Assembly: GCA_028554795.2 (NCBI GenBank)
Contig: CM068825.1
Location: 92,862,451-92,926,450 of the forward strand
DNA length: 64,000 nt
Reading direction: 5' to 3'
Source of the DNA: Sinohyriopsis cumingii
Lineage: Eukaryota > Mollusca > Bivalvia > Unionida > Unionidae
Shown here: positions 1 through 11,500 of the stretch, piece after piece
Layout of the letters: every line of letters starts with the position of its first letter
Position numbering within the stretch: the first letter of the stretch is position 1
Position numbers and translations under genes: made by a program
Notes under the pieces: generated by a model
Seen by the model: the letters and a program-made list of their open reading frames with translations, nothing else
What the model was told of the DNA's origin: nothing
Database searches by the model: none

Positions 1-168
1 ATAATATATATTGCTCAGCTTAAAAAACTAGTGACACCTGGCGGTGGCAAGGGGAGGTAAGGGGCAAGAGTTATTGCCCTTTGGTCTATATGAGATAGAC
101 CGAAAAGACAAATTTTCGTCTTTTAGTAGGGCTGGATTCGAGAGGTAGCAGGCTTATATCCCTAACGT
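1..168. other. Left edge; cluster of three short hairpins
   Basis: No coding signal was recognised. Three short inverted repeats follow one another: gggcaa/ttgccc at 62-67 and 74-79, ggtctat/atagacc at 83-89 and 95-101, and aaaagac/gtctttt at 103-109 and 118-124. All arms pair perfectly, with loops of 5-8 nt. Whether the structure is transcribed is unknown. Confidence 0.5.
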
Positions 169-1571
169 TAATGTGATTGGGTAAGTATTCTCGGAGAAAC
201 ACAATTTACTAAAAATTTGCTTTCTTCGGAGAAGTTATGCAATAATGTATTACAAGTACATCTAGTCAACACAGAGTTGATTAGATGATGTTCGAAGCTT
301 AAAAAAATGATTGCCCTATCCAATGTAAAGTCAGACTAGAGTGGGTTGTGCTTGGATAGAGGATTAGTGCCAGATATCATCAGTCAAGTGAGATTGGAGT
401 GGCTGCACTTTAATCAGAAATGTCATAGTTCTGAATTTGGTGTGAATGTCTTGAATTATCAGGCCTGTTCACGAATCATGTTACCATATAAGAAAAATCA
501 CACTTTTTTGTAAAACCACCCTCCCTCTCAGAAGAAACTTATGGAATTTGAAGCTGTAAGAGAGTATTCAAATCTTTTCTGATAAATTGTAATGTATTAT
601 CAGTCTCCTGCATATAACTTTAGTCAGTTTTGGTCATTTCCAGTATTTTCTGATAATTTGTGATGTAAGATCAGTTTTGGACACTTATAAAAATGGTAAT
701 TGCAGCTGCCTCACCTAGTACTCAGTATTAAGAGGTTAATGGTCTGCCTGGTGTCAGAATGAATGTGACTAGGTGAGATATGATGCTACATATCTACGGC
801 TTGATGCCCCAGTGAATGATATCAATAAAAACTGCCACACTGCAGACATTGTAACAATATGACTACAGTTGTTGAGGCAGTGTTAAAAATCCAAAACATG
901 TACACACACAGTTTCTGACATATGACATGCTATTATTCACAACAGTTTCAGTCCTACCCAGTCATTTCCGGTAATTCATGTCATATGATAGATTAGAACC
1001 ATCATCCAGAACACTTCATTTCACATTATTGTGTTTTGTTTATGATTAATGTGTTATTTGGTTGTTTTTTTAAAAATTAGATTTCTACAACATTTGTTTC
1101 TATTTGTGAACTATAATCAGCAGTATTTCCATAAACTTATGTGTGTCTTGACTTTACAATGTCGGACAGTGATTGTAAGCCCACCCTGAGCAGGAAAATA
1201 TTCATGTTACAGTATAGTAAAGACTATTCTAAGAATTGGTCTGCAGTTAATCGGTTCCACTGAGCAGCTTTTTCAAGTCAAGTCTATGACCTATGGATAA
1301 TATCTCCATTGGCTGTTAAGTTAAACACTATTCCTGCCCCTGAAGACAGAAATGCACTGCTTTGCGAATGTGAGTTATTAAATTAGTGTACTCTGAACTG
1401 TCACAAGATTAGTTTACCACTGAAGATTTCAGTTCTTGAAATGCAGGCAACTTCAAAATAATGTCTCAATTCAGGACGTGGAGTAATTTGATTAGGTAAT
1501 GTATTTGAAGGAGACAAATAATTTTGTGTGTAAATTATGTTTCTCTCATAATACTTACCCAATCACATTAC
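169..1571. mobile_element. Possible DNA-transposon-like element with ~41-bp inverted ends
   Basis: The segment at 169-209 and the reverse complement of 1531-1571 match over about 41 bp. The outer 21 bases are identical (taatgtgattgggtaagtat and one more base), and most of the rest agrees (agaaaca-aatttac). The interior of about 1.4 kb has no long reading frame and contains a SINE body fragment at 690-895. This is the layout of a non-autonomous DNA transposon or large MITE. I could not define a clean target-site duplication, so the boundaries are approximate and the superfamily is unknown. Two oppositely oriented copies of one dispersed repeat could give the same picture. Confidence 0.5.
690..895 (+). 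repeat. 5'-truncated copy of tRNA-derived SINE family 2 (body only)
   Basis: The sequence runs in parallel with the body of the full-length SINE at 11240-11517: aaaatggta, attaagaggtta, gcctggtgtcag, aatgtgact, aactgccaca, tgcagacat and atatgact occur in the same order. The tRNA-like head is missing and there is an extra insertion of about 45 bp in the middle, so this is an old, truncated copy. Confidence 0.7.
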
Positions 1572-2414
1572 AAATAATCCCTCCCACCCTTCCTCACAAT
1601 ACAAGTATCCTTTAAGTTTTCACTCAAAAATTGGTATATGTTGGTAAAATGGTAACAACATGGTGGGTAGTTGTCCTGTAAGAGTTGCTTCTTCTGCATA
1701 TAATACCATATATAATTGTTCATAAGTTTACAAGTGAATACATTATGAACACATGAAATGAAGAGAGGTCTCTTTAGCAGCAAAGAGATTACAAAATTGC
1801 AAAGAAGTCAAAAAACAGCTGTTTAAGTAAATTGCAGACAAAAGAGTAATGTATGTGTCCATCTCCTACTCCTTTTATTGGTTTGACAATTTTGATATAA
1901 TTTCAACTACTGATATCTTACTTGGGTTACAAACCTTTGAGTACGCATCAGTATATATGTCATGTCCATTATGATTTATATGTCCCACTATGCCATTGGT
2001 AGGTGTATGTAATATTACCCAAATCAATCAGTCTATATGCCCATCAGTTGTCACACCAAGTTAAGGTTTGCATCTAGGTCATTTAATGCACTGTGGTGGG
2101 GCAGCCATGTTCCATGAACAGATATCTAGTTTTGTCATATAATTTAGAACATGAATAAAATTTTAGTGAGTTTTTAAGTTATCCAGCTCAATTTGCAAAA
2201 TTCAATGAGTTGCTAATATTTTGTGATCAGCAGTATTCCAGTTTGAACAGTTTCAGAAAGGTAAATAATTTGTGCTGACTTCTACTTTAATGTATGTCAG
2301 TCATAATGACAGTCTGTCAGTGTGGAATTGGGTGAATTCAGCCTTTGATGGGGAATGTGTTAGGTTTAAGATTAGACAATATATTAGTTTAATATTGAGA
2401 TTGTTTCATTTCAG
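1572..2414. other. No gene recognised; probable intron upstream of the first visible SNX exon
   Basis: AT-rich sequence without a recognisable exon. It ends in a good splice acceptor (ttgtttcatttcag) directly before the exon at 2415. I looked for sequence encoding the PX-BAR linker and saw none. Confidence 0.5.
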
Positions 2415-2510
2415 ATGAGTGTGAGGGGGAAAAACAAGAAAGAAAAATTAGGTGGATTTTTCAAATCCCTTACAAAAACGGCAGATGAAGTATTATTATC
2501 AGGGCACAAG
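2415..2510 (+). CDS. SNX6: SNX5/6-like exon a (32 codons, phase 0-0)
   Basis: Acceptor ttcatttcag, donor AAG|gtgagt. It encodes the basic linker and first amphipathic segment of the BAR module (SVRGKNKKEKLGGFFKSL). The first codon is ATG. Confidence 0.92.
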
Positions 2511-5500
2511 GTGAGTTGGATTTGAAATTTTGTCAGAAATTGTTCATTGAGTTACTGCTGTTTTCTGTGTTAAAAGGAAGTGAATATGTAAAAATGAATT
2601 ATAACTGCAAGATGTAATGGTTACATTTATGTCTTTCATTGTATGTCCATGATTGGAACAGTTTTGAACTCCTTCAAAATGTCTGTTGTGGTCAGTAGGC
2701 GGCAGTGATTAGGTTCTAGTGACCATGGTCCAATTTTTAAGGTCATAGGATACTTTTGTCAAGCCTTGGCAGAAGCTTGACAAGTGGTCGCTTTGGCGTC
2801 AATGTGTCTATGTGCACATACATCTGCACCCTAGATTTATCTCGGTCTTAAAGGTTTTAGCTCACCTAGCAGAACTGAACAAAATTTGGTAGAAAGGAGA
2901 CAAGCTTGAAGGCCTTTCATATTTAACAAATTAGCCATCAGGTATGGCCACAGTTACTCAAAATATTTAACCAGTATTGACAATATGCATCATCACATAG
3001 AGGACTTTCCATATTGTGTAAACAAGATTGCCATGAGATATAAAAGCTAGTGAAACCATTTTCTTAATACATGCAATTAACAACATTCGAAAAATTTTCT
3101 ACAGAAAGAATCATAGTGACCCAGACTTCTTGTCCAACTACTCCTGCATTTGGCTGTTGGACAGATGTCAGCTAGGTTAGTGATCATAGGCCCACTTCAG
3201 CCTCCATTTCTTAATGAGTCTAAACAAAAAGGTGGTTTCTTATTCCCCTAGAAGTTAATCTTAGCTGTGAGGAAATATCTTGTCATGGAGCCTTTACATT
3301 TTAAGAATTTCTTTGTCACATGGTTACAACTATTTTGATTTGATAGGTTTTCCTTTCCATGAGTCAGTTATTATTGCCACAGGATCACTTAGCTTTCGAT
3401 ACTAGAAAAACTTAATGGAATAGCCTATTTATTGTCTGTTGCCTGTCTGTCTGTTAGCACCAGGTTGTTATCAGAGCTCCTCCTAACTTGCTTCAGGGAT
3501 TGCCATTAACACACACATTCATCACAGCTTAGTCATCGATTTTGGCTTCCAAATCTTGAAAATCTTGTTATCACTGATGACTGGAAAATCATATTGACAT
3601 GAGGTTTTGACTCCAGAACTTCTTCTGATGACTAGTTGGTCCAAAATGAAAATGTTAACAATCTTGCATCCAGTTAAGCCACCACAGCAGCTAATTTGAA
3701 AATCTTGAATAGAGATGGATTTCAACAATCAGCAGTTAAAAAGAATGGTTGTATTTTCAGTCTCTGCAACAACAAAATTCTAGTCCTCTTATTTTTCAGT
3801 TTTTGGGGGTTTTTTTTGCCAAAATTAACAATTTCATCAGCACTTAATTTCTATCATCAGGAAGGGTGGATGAACTGTTTTCATGAAAGGACAGTTAATT
3901 ACTGGGTCATTAAATTTTTTGTACCAACCAGAAATCTGTAAAAATGTGTACATAAAAAATAATAGTGAATTCTGAAGGTTTTGCACAGGGTGGGGTACAT
4001 CTAGTTTTAGTATATCTGTGTAAGGCCAAGTGATCTTGTATTATGGTCATTTGTCACCATGCTTCTTTCCTTGTCTGTTCACAATCATTATTGACTACTG
4101 CTTTTTAAAATAAAATTAGAATGTATCCAGTTCAACACAGAAAACTGGGACATAATACACATTGTGTTAGCGGTATGTATGTTAAGTGTACAGAGACCAT
4201 GTGGAATAATGTGTTTAATGATCTCTTCATTATAGTTTAAACTGAAAGTAACAGTAATTTATCAAGAAAAACAAATCTTCAACAATGTAACTTGCCACCC
4301 CACCCCCATACTTTTGCCTCCTTCCATCGATTTCAGTCCCTTTATTAGTTTTGTATAGGTCCATTGGTAACTCACAACCTTGCTTATAGTGCATTGTTGT
4401 TTAAACAATTTTGTGAGTGTTATCGAGAGAGTGCCTTACCTTGAAACATTGTAACAATTTTTATAATACATGCTATTAATAGTATTTGATGAAATTTTAA
4501 CAGCATATTTTTGACCTACATATCTTGGTCAGCTGATCTTGCATTTGACTGTTAGGCAGATGTCATGCAGATGAGCAATATCAGGCCCACTTTAGTAACT
4601 TGTTGATTTATTTAAGGGAGTTCATTATATTCATAATTTTCTTATTTTTTAAACTTTTTTTTCAGGACATAGATTCTTTTTTTGAAGATGAGAAACAGTT
4701 TTTAGTGGAGTATCATGCAAAGATCAAAGATGCCACAACTAAGGCAGATAAAATGACTAAAGCTCATAAGAGTAAGTAAGAGTAAGTTTGAAGAGTATTT
4801 AAGAGATTCATTATCTTATTTCTTTCTTTGTTTTAGAGTATTTATTTTGGTATTAAGGCTTGCATTTCTAGGGACCATAATAATCTTGTAGGATTTATGT
4901 TTTTGTTTCAAGGATTTGTTCAGAAGTACCTGTGACTGTGTGGAATCATTACAGATGACCACAATATGGTATTCATAAAATGGGCATGGTTTAAAGTGTA
5001 TGATCCCTGCAAGCATGCTCTAAAGAAGTTCATAGTAAGTGTTAGAGATGCAGGAATTTATCTACATTATTGTCTTTTTTGGGAGCATTTTGCTTACCTT
5101 CTGATATTGAAAAAACTTTGTAATTCAGTTGGTTATCTACATTTCCTAGTTCTAATGAAGATAAAAAGTAACGGACATGATACTAAATCAAATTTCAGAT
5201 AATATTAGCATGATGACAGTGCCGTGCAAACTGTATTAATACCACTTTTACAGAGGGAATCTTATGACCTTTTCTCTCTTTGCTGTGTTTTCAAAATGTA
5301 CAGATACATTCATTTCCTTCTTTCTGTTGCAGTTCACACAAAAAACTTTGTTTATTATCATATGACTGTCATTGATATTGCACTCCCAACAGTGAAAAGA
5401 ATGATAATGAAAGATAAATGTCAAAATTTTTACAACAAAATTGCATTCCTACCTGAATAAAGTAAAACAGAATTGCACAGAAAGTTCCAGTAGTAACCAG

Positions 5501-8500
5501 TTGCAAGAGTTGACATTAATTCGTTTTCTTAAAAACATTTGGGAAGGTTCAGTCCATAGACGTATGTTATTTGCTGTGTGTATGTGTGAGTGAGTGAGAG
5601 AGAAAGAGCATTATTAAGAATTTTTATCCTTAATTTAATTCAGACTGTACTATTTTATATTATAAGTCAGTGATATTGCACTCTTTGCATGTAAAGAACA
5701 ATAATGAAAGAGTAATGTCAAAAATATTTACAAAAAAAATCGTATTCACACCTGACTGAAGAGAAATAATATTGCATAAGTTCCAATAGTTATTACATGC
5801 TTGAGTTCTCATTAACATAATGCATTGAAGAGAAATAATATCTCATAAGTTCCAATAGTTACTCTGTGCATGAGTTCTCATTAACATATTGCATTGAAGA
5901 GAAATAATATCTCACAAGTTCCAATAGTTACTCTGTGCATGAGTTCTCATTAACATTATGTATTATTTCTTCTGACATCAAATCACAGGACTAATAGAGG
6001 GGTAATTAAAACGTGAGAAAGTATAATTCTTGCAATTGTTGCATAAACATACCTAAACAAAAATTATTCCTAAAACCTAACTGACCATATACTGTTCAGC
6101 AGTATATAGACGATGATGAAGTTAACTTCACTCTCATCCTGAATTTCCATATTTTGTGTTAATTACCAAATGGTCACAAGTCATTATAGCTACGTGAATG
6201 TTCAAAAGTACTTTTTGAAGATAGATGCGCATGTGCAAACAATGAACCTTGCACAACAGAAACCATCAACATTGTTCATTTCCTTTGTCACTAACATGTT
6301 ATTTTCTTGTGTGATCTGATAACATAAAAAACACAATAGCAGCTTTTCTACAGGTTTATTTTCTTTGCCATTATACTGATGATAACAAATTGTTGAGGTT
6401 AAGTGGACAGTGTTTTTAATTCATTATGGCAATACCATTTTATTGGACCATACTGTACAATCCACAGTCTATTCAGTTGTTTGATTCTCATAAAAGAAAA
6501 ATTAGCAATAGAAACAGGAACTTGTGAACTAATCCAAATAGCTAGGGTCAGATTTACTTCATGTGCATCATTTGTTGTGAGAAGACTTCAGAATTCTTTA
6601 TGCTTCAACTTACTGATGTCTCTAATTAGTTGGCACTATCTCAGTTGTGTATTGGCAAACTGTGCACAACATGAATTGTTTCACAATGGCATTGCTTTTG
6701 TAAGTGCCGAATACAGTCAGAGCCCATTTGACAACTGTACTGAAAAAGCACCATTACTCGATACATCTTGAATGATTTGATTATTTTGAGCAGTACACTG
6801 GATAGTATGCAATTCTGTAAGGTGGTAAAAGTGTGTTGATAGTGCTGTCTGGCACTGTTTGCTATGGTACTTGACAGCTGTCCATGTGATACCAAGTCTG
6901 TGGTCCTTGAGAAGTCCAAGAATTTTGAAAGCAGTTGGACCATGTCTATATAACTTGACTATCTAGTTTAGGTTGATGATTGATCTTTGATTATGGCATA
7001 TTTTCTTTATCAGTAACTAGTGTTATATAATTTCTCTCCACTTGAACTAGATCTACCGCAATATTCTAATATATTAAAAGTATTAAAAAAATTTAACCTT
7101 CTCTGCATACTATTTTTTGAGTGGGAATAGTGTAACTTAGGCAGCAGGTTGGAAAAATAGCGTGATGCCTTGGAAAAATAAATCTCATCCATTTGAAAAA
7201 TACATAAATGCTTCAAGGCTTATGGAACTCTGGATATAATAAGGATAATCAAAGTAGTATCAAGATCTGCTGTTGGTCCATTCAATCAAAGTAGTATCAA
7301 GATCTGCTGTTGGTCTATTCAATCAACATAGTATCAAGATCTGCTGTTTGTCTATTCAATCAACGTAGTATCAAGATCTGCCATTTGTCTATTCAATCAG
7401 TGTAGTATCAAGATCTATTCAATCAAAGTAGTATCAAGATCTGCTGTTGGTCTATTCAATCAACATAGTATTAAGATCTGCTGTTTGTCTATTCGATCAA
7501 CGTAGTATCAAGATCTGCATTTTGTCTATTCAATCAATGTAGTATCAAGATCTATTCAGTCAAAGTAGTATCAAGATCTGCTGTTGGTCTATTCAATCAA
7601 CATAGTATCAAGACCTGCTGTTTGTCTATTCAATCAACATAGTATCAAGATCTGCTGTTTGTCTATTCAGTCAAAGTAGTATCAAGATCTGCATTTTGTC
7701 TATTCAATCAGTGTAGTATCAAGATCTATTCAATCAAAGTAGTATCAGGATCTGCTGTTGGTCTATTCAATCAACATAGTATCAAGATCTGCTGTTTGTC
7801 TATTCAATCAACGTAGTATCAAGATCTGCTGTTTGTCTGTTCAATCAATGTAGTATCAAGATCTATTCAAAGTAGTATCAAGATCTGCTGTTGGTCTATT
7901 CAATCAACATAGTATCAAGATCTGCTGTTTGTCTATTCAATCAATGTAGTATCAAGATCTATTCAGTCAAAGTAGTATCAAGATCTGCTGTTGGTCTATT
8001 CAATCAACATAGTATCAAGATCTGCTGTTTGTCTATTCAATCAATGTAGTATCAAGATCTATTCAATCAAAGTAGTATCAAGATCTGCTGTTTGTCTATT
8101 CAATCAACGTAGTATCAAGATCTGCATTTTGTCTATTCAGTCAAAGTAGTATCAAGATCTGCTGTTTGTCTATTCAATCAGCGTAGTATCAAGATCTATT
8201 CAAAGTAGTATCAAGATCTGCTGTTTGTCTGTTCAATCAACATAGTATCAAGATCTGCTGTTTGTCTATTCAATCAATGTAGTATCAGGATCTGCTGTTT
8301 GTCTATTCAGTCAGCATAGTATCAAGACCTGCTGTTTGTCTATTCAATCAACATAGTATCAAGATCTGCTGTTTGTCTATTCAATCAATGTAGTATCAAG
8401 ATCTATTCAATCAAAGTAGTATCAAGATCTGCTGTTTGTCTATTCAATCAACATAGTATCAAGATCTGCTGTTTGTCTATTCAGTCAAAGTAGTATCAAG

Positions 8501-11500
8501 ATCTGCTGTTTGTCTATTCAATCAACGTAGTATCAAGATCTATTCAAAGTAGTATCAAGATCTGCTGTTTGTCTATTCAATCAACATAGTATCAAGATCT
8601 ATTCAATCAAAGTAGTATCAAGATCTGCTGTTTGTCTATTCAATCAACGTAGTATCAAGATCTGCATTTTGTCTATTCAATCAAAGTAGTATCAGGATCT
8701 GCTGTTTGTCTATTCAGTCAAAGTAGTATCAAGATCTGCTGTTTGTCTATTCAATCAAAGTAGTATGAAGATCTGCTGTTTGTCTATTCAATCACATAGT
8801 ATCAAGATCTGCTGTTTGTCTATTCAATCAATGTAGTATCAAGATCTATTCAATCAAAGTAGTATCAAGATCTGCTGTTTGTCTATTCAATCAACGTAGT
8901 ATCAAGATCTGCTGTTTGTCTATTCAATCAAAGTAGTATCAGGATCTGCTGTTTGTTCAATCAAAGTAGTATCAAGATCTGCTGTTTTTCTATTCAGTCA
9001 ACATAGTATCAAGACCTGCTGTTTGTCTATTCAATCAACATAGTATCAAGATCTGCTGTTTGTCTATTCAATCAGTTTAAGGTGGACCATTGTACATAAT
9101 TGAATAGCTTTTATTCTAAATAGTGCAGGATCAGTTTTGTGCTAAATCTGAGCATTGGATTGGATTCTGTTTTAAGTCAGCATATGATAAATTTTGGATC
9201 ATTCAGTGTAACAACCACTGCAGCTATGATCTTCATTAAACATAAATATTTACATGAAAGATTCCATTTGTCTTTCAGATGTTGCTGACAATTACATTCA
9301 GATATCCTCAGGCCTAATGCAGTTGGCTACAATAGAAAACACAGAACTTGACAAGTAAGGAATAAAAAATATGACAGTCTAACACAAGAATTAAAGTATT
9401 TAGCTGAGTTTATGTTAACTTCAGGGGATATGTATAGTGCATAAATTGACAAGGTTCTGCATTGGAGTCATTGTTGGCTACTGCATATTTCTACATCTTT
9501 GTATTTTTTGTGTGTGTATAAGTCTGTGAGTTATTCTTGACATTGGCTGGATGCATATACTGTGCTTTAGAAACATGTTGTTTTTTGTGGTTTTTTTTTA
9601 ATTGCACATTGGGCTGGATACTACACAGTTGACATAATTTAAGTGTAAAGGCTCATAGCATATCTAGTTCATACATCATATACTAATTGTATACAATGCA
9701 ACTCAGCATAGAGGACTTTAAAACTTTAGCTCACCAGGCCACAACATCAAGTGAGCTTGTGGTATGGTCTTTTTGTTCATCACTCATAGTATATCATGCA
9801 TTGAGCATTGTCTGTTAACATTGACTGTTTACAAGTTCCTAAAAACACACTTGACAGAATTTGACCAGATGGAAAGTATCTTGGCATGAAGGTCTTTCAG
9901 TTTGTTCAGATTATTCCAGTCTACTGTCAGATATGGCCACTATTATCAAAATAGAAAAAAAGCATTAAATAACTTCTCTTCAACAACTACATAACAGAAT
10001 TTGATGAAATTTGACTGGAAACAGTCAGTTATGAAAGCTTTTTCAAATTTGTTCAAATGATACTTATCAACCTTCACATTTGGCCACCATTGCTAAATGT
10101 AGTAGGGGCCCCGAGTGACCGAGTGGTCTAAAGCGCTCTCTGTTACGGATCACCGCCATCTCACCTCTGTCTGTGTGGGTTCGAGTCTAGGATTTGACCA
10201 ATGTGGGTATGTGAGAAAGCTTGTCAGTAGCTTCTCGTGGGTCTCTGGTTCTTCCCTGGGTTTTCCTGGGTTCTTCCTCCACCATTAATACTGGCCGCCA
10301 TGCGTAGCCTATCGTGTGTTGAAAAATGGCGTTAAACCCCACAACAACAACAACAGTAAATATAGAACAACATTAAAATGAATTCTTCTCAGAAAGCACT
10401 CTTGAAACTTTGACCAAATTTGACAGATTGCATCCTGGCTTGAGGGTTTTCTTAGTTTTTGGAAATAATACCAATCTGCCATCAATTTTGGCCACTTTTA
10501 CTAAAACTTGAAATGGCTTCTCAATAACTGATGAATGGCTTTTAACAAAATGTTTCAGAAGCATCTTGTCTTGAAGATCTTTCGGAATTGTTCAGACAAT
10601 ACAAATCCACTATCAAATATGGCTGCAATTACCAAAAATTGTACCAACATTAAACAGAATTCTCACTAGACATGTATGCTCTGGTTTTGATATGAGGAAT
10701 TTAAATTTGACCCATTTTTGATGAATGGAAATAGCAACCTATGTGTTTTTATGATGATTGTTGGTTTCAGTTAATTACCTTTGATTTGCCTCTGGCATAA
10801 TTTCCTACTATTCCTAAGCAGACATACCAGGGTTGGATTCCCAGACTAGGCAGGGTCAGTTTTTATGTTGTGTCCTTAGGGAAGATCTTTCACTGCCATT
10901 GCCCAATAAAAACTATACTTTGCTACTAGGCAAAGATTTTATTACAGGTTTGGACCAACCAAACCAGAACTTCTTTCGTGTCTTTGATGTATGCCAATGA
11001 TTTATTATTTCAAGACCATGCATGGTTGGCTGCAATTTTGTGTCCTTTGGCAAGACAATTTATTCTCATTTTCTAACAAAACCAAACTAAAGCTGCTTGG
11101 CTAACCACCATAAAGCTAAACAACCCAACCAAATCAGAAATATTTATTTTACCGTTATGATGCCTCCCAATAATTATTTTACTCGGAATAAAAGCTGTGT
11201 GAATTTTCAAATAATGCATTGTAGCCTCTTGGCTGAAGAACCACTCCGTTGGCCTAGTGGTTAGAGCGCCCGCCTCGGATGTGGGAGGTCGTTGGTTCGA
11301 TCCCCGGCCGAGTCATACCAGACTTAAAAAATGGTACTAACAGTTACCTCGCTTGGCGTTCAGCATTAAGAGGTTAGTGTTAGGACTGGTCGGCCTGGTG
11401 TCAGGATAATGTGACTGGGTGGTACATCACTATAAACTGCCACATTGCAGACATCGTAGCGATATGACTGAAAAATTGTTAAAGCTACGTTAAAAATCAA

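Noticed and set aside
525..562. Short exon-like segment after ccctccctctcag with a gtaaga donor, reading KKLMEFEA
   Set aside because: It does not match any part of the SNX5/6 PX domain or linker, and sequence expected between it and the exon at 2415 is missing. It is probably a chance splice-site pair.
6403..6771. 122-codon open frame on the plus strand
   Set aside because: No similarity to any family I know, AT-rich composition as in the surrounding intron, and an equally long antisense frame overlaps it.
7246..9074. CRISPR-like array of regular repeats
   Set aside because: Units are directly adjacent without unique spacers, and the context is a eukaryotic intron; it is a minisatellite.
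11241..11313. Functional tRNA gene
   Set aside because: It has A and B boxes and an anticodon-like loop but no proper acceptor stem pairing, and it is continuous with a SINE body, tail and target-site duplication.
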